Assembly (NCBI RefSeq): GCF_932526225.1
Contig: NC_064047.1
Coordinates: 13,216,460-13,280,459 of the forward strand
Direction of reading: 5' to 3'
DNA from: Nematostella vectensis
Lineage: Eukaryota > Cnidaria > Anthozoa > Actiniaria > Edwardsiidae
Length of the DNA: 64,000 nt
Shown here: positions 9,183-20,904 of the stretch, piece after piece
Layout of the letters: every line of letters starts with the position of its first letter
Numbering within the stretch: position 1 is the first letter of the stretch
Position numbers and translations under genes: made by a program
The notes under the pieces: generated by a model
The model's input: the letters and a program-made list of their open reading frames with translations, nothing else
Databases searched by the model: none
Told to the model about the DNA's origin: nothing

Positions 9183-11120
9183 TAAGATATTGGATATTTC
9201 TTGTGACTTGTTGAGCTGGATGACTTGAAAACTACAGTAATAGCACTGTTCTCGGAGTCCGTTTTATCGCTCGCACTCCTTGGAATAAGTTCTAACCGAA
9301 TTTAACTAATTCACAGATTAAATATATCTAACGTACTTAGAAACCAAGATCAAACTCTGGACGCAAAAAAAAAAAACTAAAAATGTTTTCACTACTTTTC
9401 TAGCATCAATGTAAAATCATTCAATATCAAATTAGAGACATTTTTGAAAACATAGTGTGCCCATCCCTTAAATAAATGGATTGTTTGCGACGAGTTACAA
9501 ATGAAAGGAAATTTGAACATTCATTTTCTTGTTGTGACGAGTGTTTTTTATTTAGTTGCTTTTATCACACTTCGTTGAATTTAATACAAGCATTTGAACC
9601 TATTATCACCTGTGCCGGCCCGGATAAGTACGCACAACCCAAAAAAATTCATAAATAAAAAATACACACAACAAGATGAAGATACTCTGGCATCAGTCTA
9701 AGGGATAAATGGTCTTTTGAAGGTATGCATCCAACCAAGGTGATAGCAACTACTCTTTGGCTAAATAATAGTTCAGGTTCTTAGAGAAATCTCAAATCAA
9801 ACAAGGGAAAACAGCAGAATTAACCCAGTGAACTAAATGCTCAAAATACCACATAAGGGAAAGAGATCAGCAAACACAGCCCAAGACACAAATAGATAGT
9901 GTTATTCTAATCCTCAAGGCCCATTTCCGTGGCATCAAAACACAATGGCCTCTCCGTGAAGGCTTCTGGAATCATCTTGCTGCCGTCACACATTGCAAAG
10001 CATTGTGGGAGTTTCACGGAAAAATTCGTCATGAAAATGACCACGCATTCGCCCGATTGTTGACAGCTTTTTAGAAGTCTTTTCACCCCGAAGCCAAACA
10101 AATTAATTATAGGTCATACAGACCCAGAATAGCACTGTAAACAATTTTAGAATCAATTTAGTTACAGAAAGGACAGCATATAAGGGAGCTTTGGTGATTC
10201 ATTAGTCCAGACTACTGTAGTCAGATATAGAGTCTTACAAGACCTTATGGTCTAATTGTGAAGTCCTAAGGAATGAACTAGAGGTAATCTCAATGAGGTT
10301 TAACGATTACTTTGTTCATAATAATGGCTCATTTTGGCCTAACTGTCAATTTGATCCATTTACTTATGGGGTCCCCTCCCCTACCTGGAAAGCTGGTGTT
10401 TCTAACATTGCTTTCCCCAATCAGTGTTAACATTGCTTTAATAATAAAAATCTTTTTTTAATGGTAGAAAAAAAAAACATTTTTGGGTCATACATGTTAC
10501 AACACAGTGTAACACACATTTAAACAAATTGCAATCCCTCATATGCTCATAAAAGCCCTCAGGTATCCCATTCAACCCTGCGTGCAGGGTCTAGTTTATG
10601 AGAAAAAATTGAAGCAATCATCAATTTGTGCTAGCAGCAACGAGGGATAAGAGATACTCAGCAGATTGGATACTGCTGAGTAGGTGCAATAAAAAAAAAC
10701 TCAAAATAATCGGGGAGGTATCTTTCTTTTGTTAAATTGAGCTAAGCACTTTAAAAATGATAAGCATTTCTACAATCCATTTTTAGGCCAATTATAGCTA
10801 TAGCTCATCTCATGGAAAGGTCATTATTTATCGGGGGAGAGCTGTCAAGTTAATTTTTTCCGGTTCAAAAATTTGGACCCTCCCCCCATTTAAAGTCCAA
10901 TCAAAGGCTCTGTGAGCTAACTCGTGAATGCAAATTTATTTTCCTAGTTATTTTTTTGTGTGCATAAAAGATATATTGGATACTGAACAAAGCATGAACA
11001 CATCCAAGATGCATAAAAATGTCCTTATACCTTTTTTCCTAATTTTTTTTCTTTTCGATGTCATGACACACCAAGAACAGTATACTTAATTGTTATCATA
11101 AAAAATAAACAAAAAGATTC
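9183..11120. other. AT-rich intergenic DNA, no gene seen
   Basis: No frame over about 65 codons with coding character, no clear splice-linked exons, and no further inverted-repeat element beyond short hairpins. The same sequence recurs in unit 2 (29119-31066) with scattered substitutions and a ~20-bp local duplication near 29345. Confidence 0.6.
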
Positions 11121-11194
11121 AGCGCCCTCAGTAGGAATCGAACCCGGGAAGCTGGGGTCATAGACCAATGTTCGCACTGCTAGACTAACGTGCC
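11121..11194 (-). pseudogene. tRNA-like pseudogene or SINE head (unit 1)
   Basis: On the - strand there is a clean A box (TAGTCTAGCAG) and a clean B box (GGTTCGATTCC) at tRNA spacing. The acceptor stem (GGCACGT against GGGCGC) and the T stem do not pair properly. The loop would read ATG, an unusual His-type anticodon. I call it a decayed tRNA or tRNA-derived element. An identical copy lies at 31067-31140. Confidence 0.6.
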
Positions 11195-11652
11195 ATTACT
11201 GAGCAAAGTAGTAACTAAAATTATTTTTATTACTATGGGTATCGTAATGATCGAAAAGCTTTTTGCTAGCATGAAAATTTCAGCATATTCTTTCTGGAAA
11301 CAAAATACAATACCCGCAATAATTGATCACGCTACTGTCATACAATGTGTTTTATATGCTATTAACATTCTAGCAAAGCGAAAAATCGTTATTCGATGAA
11401 GAAGCGGGGGCCATATGTTTGTACGAGTTTTGTTTGATATTTAGTTTAGTTGATTGGGAGGAATTGTGAAAAAGTAATTTGTGGAGATCTATCCTCTTCT
11501 ATTCTGTCCATTGAACAGAGTTTTTTTTTTCTTATTACCCTGCGACCAGAGACCCAGCTAACAGATCATTTACCTTATGTTTCTCGAACTTAAAAGTCGC
11601 AGTTTTACTAGTCGCTCTTTCAGCACAAATTCGAACAAACAACGCGAAAACC

Positions 11653-11815
11653 AGCGGCGTAGCCAGGATTTTTAACAGGGGGGGGGGGGCAAAAGGCCCT
11701 TTCAAGGCATTTTCTTCTGTATTTTAGATAATGTCTCATAAATTTACTGTATTTTTAGCTGCTAGAAAGGGGGGGGGAGGCGGGCCCCCTGGGCCACCCC
11801 CTTGGCTACACCCCT
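11653..11815. mobile_element. hAT-like MITE (block i)
   Basis: Ends AGCGGCGTAGCCAGG and CCTTGGCTACACCCCT are imperfect inverted repeats, flanked by direct repeats GAAAACC (7-8 bp). Terminal similarity to CAGNGGCGTAGCC and an ~8-bp duplication fit the hAT superfamily. The interior holds poly-G runs that vary in length between copies. Confidence 0.8.
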
Positions 11816-13400
11816 GAAAACCAAGAGACACGAATCGGCAAGTACTAAAAGAAAGAGAATTTAAAGCTTTGTTAGCATTTTACTTGTTTTGTTTGCAAAA
11901 TAACAACTTGAACTGGACTGAACCGTAGAACCCACATGGAAGACTTTTCTGAAAATACTAGCTTATATTTATTTTACGGCTATACAAACAAATGACCGTA
12001 GCGGTCACAGGTCGATGCCTAAGCAATTTTATAGTAAAAAGCTTTAACCGGTAAAAGTTGAACACCGGAAGTTTACAGGATGACCTAAGGATTGCTGTGT
12101 TTGCAAAAGCACAGAAAGACCATAAAAAGTTTACGGATTAGTGATCCAATGATGGAGTGACATCGGAGTCCCCACATTAACTCGTACGTGTTACGAGGTT
12201 TTTGGGTGTGGTTTTTTTATGGTATTGGGGGTAGCCGGGGATCGTACACGCTGAGCAAGGGTTGGCCGTCTTCTTTGTTCTTTATTGCACCGCTTGAGTG
12301 TTTACAAATGGTAGAGCTACCACTGGCTAGCGGAAGGTTGGCTGTAAGAAGGCAAGTACTTTCGGAAGGTAGAGAAGGGACATCTCTTTCCCGGAAAGTT
12401 GACGAAGCCAAATTTAGAGAGTCCTGACAAAACCAACCTAGAGCACTGACGTGTAGTGTCCTCGCAACAGTTACAGTACATTCCTAGAGCTAGTTACTAT
12501 GCTGCTCAATTTATACTAATCTCATTAATAAACTGGTCAAACTGGTTTTAAGGATGATGTAAGAATAGAAGATCGGGTGTTGACTTTGGGAAGAAAATCA
12601 ACGATGAAATAATAAATTACTTAGAATAGATTCCTTTGATAGAAATAGCAAGAGCAGGATAAAAGGAAAAGATTGACTATAGTTATATGCAAAATTAAAT
12701 AATGTAACAGCGGTAAGATTAAGGATAAAGATAATCATTAAACTGTTATTTTAGCCTGGCAAATATAAAACCTGTTTTGCTAAACAGTAACTACGCATGC
12801 TTAGTCAAACAATGAAGAGATCCACGTAAAGCAGATATGTGAAATGTCGAATGGAAAGTGAAAGTAAATATCTGACGTGTTTGAAACGACTTTTGCATAG
12901 ATTAACAATTCCTTCATAACACATGCTTCGCATTCCTGAGTTAAAATCTCAAAAAGGCGACTAAAAATAGTGGAGTAAATGCCGACGTCACAAAAAGTTA
13001 TCAAAACGTGGAGTAATAAGGAGTAATATCTATAACCAAAATTCATTGGCTACTAAATTATTGTCTGGCTCTTCTCAATATCAGATTCCAGAGAAACCTA
13101 CCACGAATACGCGCTACTGAAGATTTATCACAAATGCAACGCGAAAAGAAACAGTCGAGTGCCTGTGTGTGACCACGTTATGTGTGACTTGTGACTCTTA
13201 GTTTGTGGTAAACACATGGAGTTAAACAGTTCATTCTAGCTATGAAATAAAATATTGAAAATCTCAATAATATTTGTACTTGGTTGTTGTGTTTCCAAGT
13301 GGACTGGATGAAATTCTAAGCTTTTAACTCGCGAATATTTCGCGAGTTACGCTGTTGAGTCTCACCCAACAAAAGGAAAAAGGTAACACACTCTGTCTGG

Positions 13401-13496
13401 ATGGACGCTATAGAAGCTGCAGAATTAATTCGCTTTGGCCCCCTCGAAATTCAATATTTTGGCAAACTTCGCGTAAAAAACCTTTCGAATTTCTAG
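13401..13496 (+). other. Short exon-like ORF (31 codons) in 4-kb block
   Basis: An ATG frame with balanced composition (MDAIEAAELIRFGPLEIQYF) follows a 25-bp palindrome by about 50 bp. It contains CGC|GTAAAA, a possible donor, at 13470-13475. The same sequence occurs at 17439 and 33352. It may be the first coding exon of a gene I could not complete, or chance. Confidence 0.2.
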
Positions 13497-14038
13497 GAAT
13501 CGAATCGAAAGCGGAAGTGATACTCATTTCATGTCACCTCTCCAGCTTTATTACGCTGAAGACAAATAAATAGACTTATTAAGCCCCCTTACAAATAAAG
13601 GAACAATTAATAGTTAAAAAGTGTGGAAATATGCGAGATAAATACCTGTTACTTCTGTTCTCCAGGGACTTGTGACAACTCCGTCTTATTAGACGAATCT
13701 CTAGCCGCCAGTGCTGAAAAACGCAAGACTAGTTCCAGTACCGCGCGGTTAAACCAGCCTTTTTGTTTTGAAATGGCGGCTTTTTACCGGCGAACTGTCA
13801 CATTTTGGCGAATGCTAAGAAAACTAAACCAAACCTAAGGCTATAATTTTCTTTATGACTCCCTCATTATCACACAAATCTGTCATCTTTTGTACAGTAT
13901 GGTTTTAATGCTGTACAGTTAGTCAAATTAGTGACAGAAGTCAGCCTTTCGTACCTTTTCTCGAATGTTTCAACACTACGATTGTGCTTGTTTTCGCCAG
14001 AGCACGCGCATGCGCATACGTTATTCAGCACTGTCTCT

Positions 14039-14180
14039 CTAGCCTGAATTTCAGCCGGGGCCTGGGTCCTACGTTTCACTCCACTTTTCAGCCGGGGCCT
14101 GGGTCCTACGTTTCACTCCCCATAAAGCCCCAAAGGGGAGTGAAACGTAGGACCCAGGCACCGGCTGAAAATCAGGCTAG
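14039..14180. mobile_element. 142-bp fold-back element (block i)
   Basis: CTAGCCTGAATTTCAGCCGG at the left and its inverse at the right bound a long hairpin. The left arm has the ~45-bp motif twice (cctgggtcctacgtttcact). The loop is only cccataaagcccc. Intact copies lie at 18077 and 33990; the deletion in copy iii removed it there. Confidence 0.85.
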
Positions 14181-14980
14181 CGAATCTCAAATCAATGAAA
14201 GCCTTGATTGACCACAGGTATCCCAAGCTCACAGTTTGTTATCTGACATACATAAGGGTGTTCGGAAGTTAGGTTGCTAGGGAAATTTTAAATTACCGTA
14301 GATCTGGCCGTATTAAAACCGCCTTTTTCAAGATTCAAGATTCACGATTTGAACTCTTACCAGAACGAAGTGAAAGGTAGGCAAGTAATTTTGGACATAT
14401 TTCACGTTCCGTCCTCAAAAACACAATTACTCCCGCTTAATCGCGCTCACATCACGGTAACATCCTCACAAATAGTTGGAATCCAACCAGCCCAAACCTC
14501 AGTGCCACACGATTTTCCATTGCAGAGTAATCCGGCAGAATATTCGTCTTTTTGTCGTAATAGGCTTGACTACAATGAATTTGGCAACCGTCTAAATTGC
14601 CTTGTCCCCGCGAGCGCAAAAACATCCCGTGTACATGTGGCTGCGTAGATTTGGTATGGGTAAAAAAGGTCCCTGACTAGTTTTTTTTTCTGCCCGGAGA
14701 TATGTGTGATGTTTTTTTTTTTTTTTTTTTGCCTTGATTTTGATGTTAAGGGCACGTTTTTTGCATATGAAGAAAACGTTGTCGTTTTGGGAGTCTGGTA
14801 CCGAGGAATTTTAGTTTCTTTTCAAAGACTTTCACCATTGACTAAAGATGGTCACACTCACTGTTTTTCTCTTCTGATTACAAGTCATAAAGTTCACGAA
14901 GCACCCTAGCGGTACGACAACCTTAAAAATGGTAAGAGTTATGCTGTTTTTCCAAATAAGGGATATATTACTTTTCTAAT

Positions 14981-15145
14981 ATGGAAGTGACCGCGTTTGG
15001 GAAAAACGGCCACGCAAAAACCTTTTCGAGCTTAGAGCAGACTACTCCCACGGAAGGGACCCCTTTTTGGTCTCGCGGAGACGGGGCAATTTCGACGGTT
15101 GTTTCTTGCCCTATGTTTACCGTAAATAAAAATAGGGACAAATAA
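14981..15145 (+). other. 54-codon ORF of uncertain status in 4-kb block
   Basis: An ATG frame (MEVTAFGKNGHAKTFSSLEQ...) that is open in copies i, ii and iv with two or three substitutions. The segmental duplication breakpoint cuts it after codon 9 in copy iii. No homology is recognised. Confidence 0.15.
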
Positions 15146-15677
15146 AGAGCTTGTTGGGCTACCTGTGGACTATGTATACAAAAAATCACAGAAAAAGACG
15201 TTTTAAAACAATTGTTTTGGGTCTATTTCGGTCATTACTATGGCGTGAAGTTATACGACTATTGTACGGTGATTCTTATGCCCTGTTTCAATGATAACCA
15301 ATGAGTCTATGTAAAACCATCTTTATCGCCGAAATTGGCAATTTAGGGTGTGAATAGATTATAGCTTTGATACTGTAATCACGTGATAAAATATCGTCAT
15401 TACTCCTTTGTAAATTATGCTGCTGCCATTATGAATTAATTCCTTGACTGAGTTTTGTTTGATATTTAGTTTAGTTGATTGGGAGGAATTGTGAAAAAGT
15501 AATTTGTGGAGATCTATCCTCTTCTATTCTGTGCATTGAACAGAGTTTTTTTTTTCTTATTACCCTTCGACCAGAGACCCAGCTAACAGATCATTTACCT
15601 TATGTTTCTCGAACTTAAAAGTCGCAGTTTTACTAGTCGCTCTTTCAGCACAAATTCGAACAAACAACGCGAAAACC

Positions 15678-15850
15678 AGCGGCGTAGCCAGGATTTTTAA
15701 CAGGGGGGGGGGGGGGGGGGGGGGGGCAAAAGGCCCTTTCAAGGCATTTTCTTCTGTATTTTAGATAATGTCTCATAAATTTACTGTATTTTTAGCTGCT
15801 AGAAGGGGGGGGAGGCGGGCCCCCTGGGCCACCCCCTTGGCTACACCCCT
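15678..15850. mobile_element. hAT-like MITE (block ii)
   Basis: Same insertion as in block i with the same GAAAACC flanks, so it was duplicated with the block and not inserted independently. Its poly-G tract is longer. Confidence 0.8.
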
Positions 15851-18076
15851 GAAAACCAAGAGACACGAATCGCCAAGTACTAAAAGAAAGAGAATTTAAA
15901 GCTTTGTTAGCATTTTACTTGTTTTGTTTGCAAAATAACAACTTGAACTGGACTGAACCGTAGAACCAACATGGAAGACTTTTCTGAAAATACTAGCTTA
16001 TATTTATTTTACGGCTATACAAACAAATGACCGTAGCGGTCACAGGTCGATGCCTAAGCAATTTTTTAGTACAAAGCTTTAACCGGTAAAAGTTGAACAC
16101 CGGAAGTTTACAGGATGACCTAAGGATTGCTGTGTTTGCAAAAGCACAGAAAGACCATAAAAAGTTTACGGATTAGTGATCCAATGATGGAGTGACATCG
16201 GAGTCCCCACATTAACTCGTACATGTGTTACGAGGTTTTTGGGTGTGGTTCTTTTATGGTATTGGGGGTAGCCGGGGATCGTACACGCTGAGCAAGGGTT
16301 GGCCGTCTTCTTTGTTCTTTATTGCACCGCTTGAGTGTTTACAAATGGTAGAGCTACCACTGGCTAGCGGAAGGTTGGCTGTAAGAAGGCAAGTACTTTC
16401 GGAAGGTAGAGAAGGGACATCTCTTTCCCGGAAAGTTGACGAAGCCAACTTTAGAGAGTCCTGACAAAACCAACCTAGAGCACTGACGTGTAGTGTCCTC
16501 GCAACAGTTACAGTACATTCCTAGAGCTAGTTACTATGCTGCTCAATTTATACTAATCTCATTAATAAACTGGTCAAACTGGTTTTAAGGATGATGTAAG
16601 AATAGAAGATCGGGTGTTGACTTTGGGAAGAAAATCAACGATGAAATAATAAATTACTTAGAATAGATTCCTTCGATAGAAATAGCAAGAGCAGGATAAA
16701 AGGAAAAGATTGACTATAGTTATATGCAAAATTAAATAATGTAACAGCGGTAAGATTAAGGATAAAGATAATCATTAAACTGTTATTTTAGCCTGGCAAA
16801 TATAAAACCTGTTTTGCTAAACAGTAACTACGCATGCTTAGTCAAACAATAAAGAGATCCACGTAAAGCAGATATGTGAAATGTCGAATGGAAAGTGAAA
16901 GTAAATATCTGACGTGTTTGAAACGACTTTTGCATAGATTAACAATTCCTTCATAACACATGCTTCGCATTCCCGAGTTAAAATCTCAAAAAGGCGACTA
17001 AAAATAGTGGAGTAAATGCCGACGTCACAAAAAAGTTATCAAAACGTGGAGTAATAAGGAGTAATATCTATAACCAAAATTCATTGGCTACTAAATTATT
17101 GTCTGGCTCTTCTCAATATCAGATTCCAGAGAAACCTACCACGAATACGCGCTACTGAAGATTTATCACAAATGCAACGCGAAAAGAAACAGTCGAGTGC
17201 CTGTGTGTGACCACGTTATGTGTGACTTGTGACTCTTAGTTTGTGGTAAACACATGGAGTTAAACAGTTCATTCTAGCTATGAAATAAAATATTGAAAAT
17301 CTCAATAATATTTGTACTTGGTTGTTGTGTTTCCAAGTGGACTGGATGAAATTCTAAGCTTTTAACTCGCGAATATTTCGCGAGTTACGCTGTTGAGTCT
17401 CACCCAATACAAGGAAAAAGGTAACACACTCTGTCTGGATGGACGCTATAGAAGCTGCAGAATTAATTCGCTTTGGCCCCCTCGAAATTCAATATTTTGG
17501 CAAACTTCGCGTAAAAAACCTTTCGAATTTCTAGGAATCGAATCGAAAGCGGAAGTGATACTCATTTCATGTCACCTCTCCAGCTTTATTACGCTGAAGA
17601 CAAATAAATAGACTTATTAAGCCCCCTTACAAATAAAGGAACAGTTAATAGTTAAAAAGTGTGGAAATATGCGAGATAAATACCTGTTACTTCTGTTCTC
17701 CAGGGACTTGTGACAACTCTGTCTTCTTAAACGAATCTCTAGCCGCCAGTGCTGAAAAACGCAAGACTAGTTCCAGTACCGCGCAGTTAAACCAGCCTTT
17801 TTGTTTTGAAATGGCGGCTTTTTACCGGCGAACTGTCACATTTTGACGAATGCTAAGAAAACTAAACCAAACCTAAGGCTATAATTTTCTTTATGACTCC
17901 CTCATTATCACACAAATCTGTCATCTTTTGTACAGTATGGTTTTAATGCTGTACAGTTAGTCAAATTAGTGACTGAAGTCAGCCTTTCGTACCTTTTCTC
18001 GAATGTTTCAACACTACGATTGTGCTTGTTTTCGCCAGAGCACGCGCATGCGCATACGTTATTCAGCACTGTCTCT

Positions 18077-18218
18077 CTAGCCTGAATTTCAGCCGGGGCC
18101 TGGGTCCTACGTTTCACTCCACTTTTCAGCCGGGGCCTGGGTCCTACGTTTCACTCCCCATAAAGCCCCAAAGGGGAGTGAAACGTAGGACCCAGGCACC
18201 GGCTGAAAATCAGGCTAG
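18077..18218. mobile_element. 142-bp fold-back element (block ii)
   Basis: Same hairpin as at 14039-14180, carried along by the block duplication. Confidence 0.85.
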
Positions 18219-19491
18219 CGAATCTCAAATCAATGAAAGCCTTGATTGACCACAGGTATCCCAAGCTCACAGTTTGTTATCTGACATACATAAGGGTGTT
18301 CGGAAGTTAGGTTGCTAGGGAAATTTTAAATTACCGTAGATCTGGCCGTATTAAAACCGCCTTTTTCAAGATTCAAGATTCACGATTTGAACTCTTACCA
18401 GAACGAAGTGAAAGGTAGGCAAGTAATTTTGGACATATTTCACGTTCCGTCCTCAAAAACACAATTACTCCCGCTTAATCGCGCTCACATCACGGTAACA
18501 TCCTCACAAATAGTTGGAATCCAACCAGCCCAAACCTCAGTGCCACACGATTTTCCATTGCAGAGTAATCCGGCAGAATATTCGTCTTTTTGTCGTAATA
18601 GGCTTGACTACAATGAATTTGGCAACCGTCTAAATTGCCTTGTCCCCGCGAGCGCAAAAACATCCCGTGTACATGTGGCTGCGTAGATTTGGTATGGGTA
18701 AAAAAGGTCCCTGACTAGTTTTTTTTCTGCCCGGAGATATGTGTGATGTTTTTTTTTTTTTTGCCCTGATTTTGATGTTAAGGGCACGTTTTTTGCATAT
18801 GAAGAAAACGTTGTCGTTTTGGGAGTCTGGTACCGAGGAATTTTAGTTTCTTTTCAAAGACTTTCACCATTGACTAAAGATGGTCACACTCACTGTTTTT
18901 CTCTTCTGATTACAAGTCATAAAGTTCACGAAGCACCCTAGCGGTACGACAACCTTAAAAATGGTAAGAGTTATGCTGTTTTTCCAAATAAGGGATATAT
19001 TACTTTTCTAATATGGAAGTGACCGCGTTTGGGAAAAACGGCCACGCAAAAACCTTTTCGAGCTTAGAGCAGACTACTCCCACGGAAGGGACCCCTTTTT
19101 GGTCTCGCGGAGACGGGGCAATTTCGACGGTTGTTTCTTGCCCTATGTTTACCGTAAATAAAAATAGGGACAAATAAAGAGCTTGTTGGGCTACCTGTGG
19201 ACTATGTATACAAAAAATCACAGAAAAAGACGTTTTAAAACAATTGTTTTGGGTCTATTTCGGTCATTACTATGGCGTGAAGTTATACGACTATTGTACG
19301 GTGATTCTTATGCCCTGTTTCAATGATAACCAATGAGTCTATGTAAAACCATCTTTATCGCCGAAATTGGCAATTTAGGGTGTGAATAGATTATAGCTTT
19401 GATACTGTAATCACGTGATAAAATATCGTCATTACTCCTTTGTATATTATGCTGCTGCCATTATTAATTAATTCCTTGACTGAGTTTTGTT

Positions 19492-20889
19492 TGATATTTA
19501 GTTTAGTTGATTGGGAGGAATTGTGAAAAAGTAATTTGTGGAGATCTATCCTCTTCTATTCTGTGCATTGAACAGAGTTTTTTTTTTCTTATTACCCTGC
19601 GACCAGAGACCCAGCTAACAGATCATTTACCTTATGTTTCTCGAACTTAAAAGTCGCAGTTTTACTAGTCGCTCTTTCAGCACAAATTCGAACAAACAAC
19701 GCGAAAACCAGCGGCGTAGCCAGGATTTTTAACAGGGGGGGGGGGGGGGGGGGCAAAAGGCCCTTTCAAGGCATTTTCTTCTGTATTTTAGATAATGTCT
19801 CATAAATTTACTGTATTTTTAGCTGCTAGAAGGGGGGGGAGGCGGGCCCCCTGGGCCACCCCCTTGGCTACACCCCTGAAAACCAAGAGACACGAATCGC
19901 CAAGTACTAAAAGAAAGAGAATTTAAAGCTTTGTTAGCATTTTACTTGTTTTGTTTGCAAAATAACAACTTGAACTGGACTGAACCGTAGAACCAACATG
20001 GAAGACTTTTCTGAAAATACTAGCTTATATTTATTTTACGGCTATACAAACAAATGACCGTAGCGGTCACAGGTCGATGCCTAAGCAATTTTTTAGTACA
20101 AAGCTTTAACCGGTAAAAGTTGAACACCGGAAGTTTACAGGATGACCTAAGGATTGCTGTGCTAGGGAAATTTTAAATTACCGTAGATCTGGCCGTATTA
20201 AAACCGCCTTTTTCAAGATTCAAGATTCACGATTTGAACTCTTACCAGAACGAAGTGAAAGGTAGGCAAGTAATTTTGGACATATTTCACGTTCCGTCCT
20301 CAAAAACACAATTACTCCCGCTTAATCGCGCTCACATCACGGTAACATCACGGTAACACAAATAGTTGGAATCCAACCAGCCCAAACCTCAGTGCCACAC
20401 GATTTTCCATTGCAGAGTAATCCGGCAGAATATTCGTCTTTTTGTCATAATAGGCTTGACTACAATGAATTTGGCAACCGTCTAAATTGCCTTGTCCCCG
20501 CGAGCGCAAAAACATCCCGTGTACATGTAGCTGCGTAGATTTGGTATGGGTAAAAAAGGTCCCTGACTAGTTTTTTTTCTGCCCGGAGATATGTGTGATG
20601 TTTTTTTTTTTTTTTGCCCTGATTTTGATGTTAAGGGCACGTTTTTTGCATATGAAGAAAACGTTGTCGTTTTGGGAGTCTGGTACCGAGGAATTTTAGT
20701 TTCTTTTCAAAGACTTTCACCATTGACTAAAGATGGTCACACTCACTGTTTTTCTCTTCTGATTACAAGTCATAAAGTTCACGAAGCACCCTAGCGGTAC
20801 GACAACCTTAAAAATGGTAAGAGTTATGCTGTTTTTCCAAATAAGGGATATATTACTTTTCTAATATGGAAGTGAGCGCGTTTGGGAAA
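19492..20889. repeat. 4-kb block, copy iii, internally deleted and truncated
   Basis: Follows the block to about 20160, then jumps about 2.17 kb forward (gattgctgtg to ctagggaaat). It runs on until it is cut at 20889 by the junction with unit 2. A small local change (catcacggtaac twice) is at 20335-20355. The hAT-like MITE is kept; the fold-back is lost. Confidence 0.9.
19710..19877. mobile_element. hAT-like MITE (block iii)
   Basis: Same ends and flanks as the copies in the other blocks. Confidence 0.8.
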
Positions 20890-20904
20890 AACCATCATTC
20901 CTAG

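Larger units (their letters stand above)
11425..15450. repeat. 4.03-kb tandem block, copy i
   Basis: It starts at gagttttgtttgatattt and ends at ccttgact; this junction repeats at 15451 and 19492. The block contains a hAT-like MITE, a 25-bp palindrome around taactcgcgaatatttcgcg, a 142-bp fold-back and several short frames, none convincing. No known protein domain is seen. Copies differ by about 1 per cent. Confidence 0.9.
15451..19491. repeat. 4.03-kb tandem block, copy ii
   Basis: A full second copy (4041 bp), in direct contact with copies i and iii. It differs mainly in poly-G and poly-T lengths and a few substitutions. Confidence 0.9.
2521..20889. repeat. Segmental tandem duplication, unit 1 (~18.4 kb)
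   Basis: Everything from the OCRL splice acceptor at about 2521 recurs in the same order from 20890 at about 99 per cent identity by eye. At 20889 the sequence passes from the interior of the 4-kb block straight into the acceptor of the penultimate OCRL exon. The two parents share only aac at the breakpoint, which looks like a microhomology junction. Unit 1 differs from unit 2 by extra 4-kb copies, no LINE, and minisatellite length changes. Confidence 0.9.

Noticed and set aside
12188-12427. 79-residue + ORF and overlapping 64-residue - ORF in the 4-kb block
   Set aside because: They overlap each other, the + one lacks typical coding features, and no family is recognised. The conservation reflects recent duplication, not selection.
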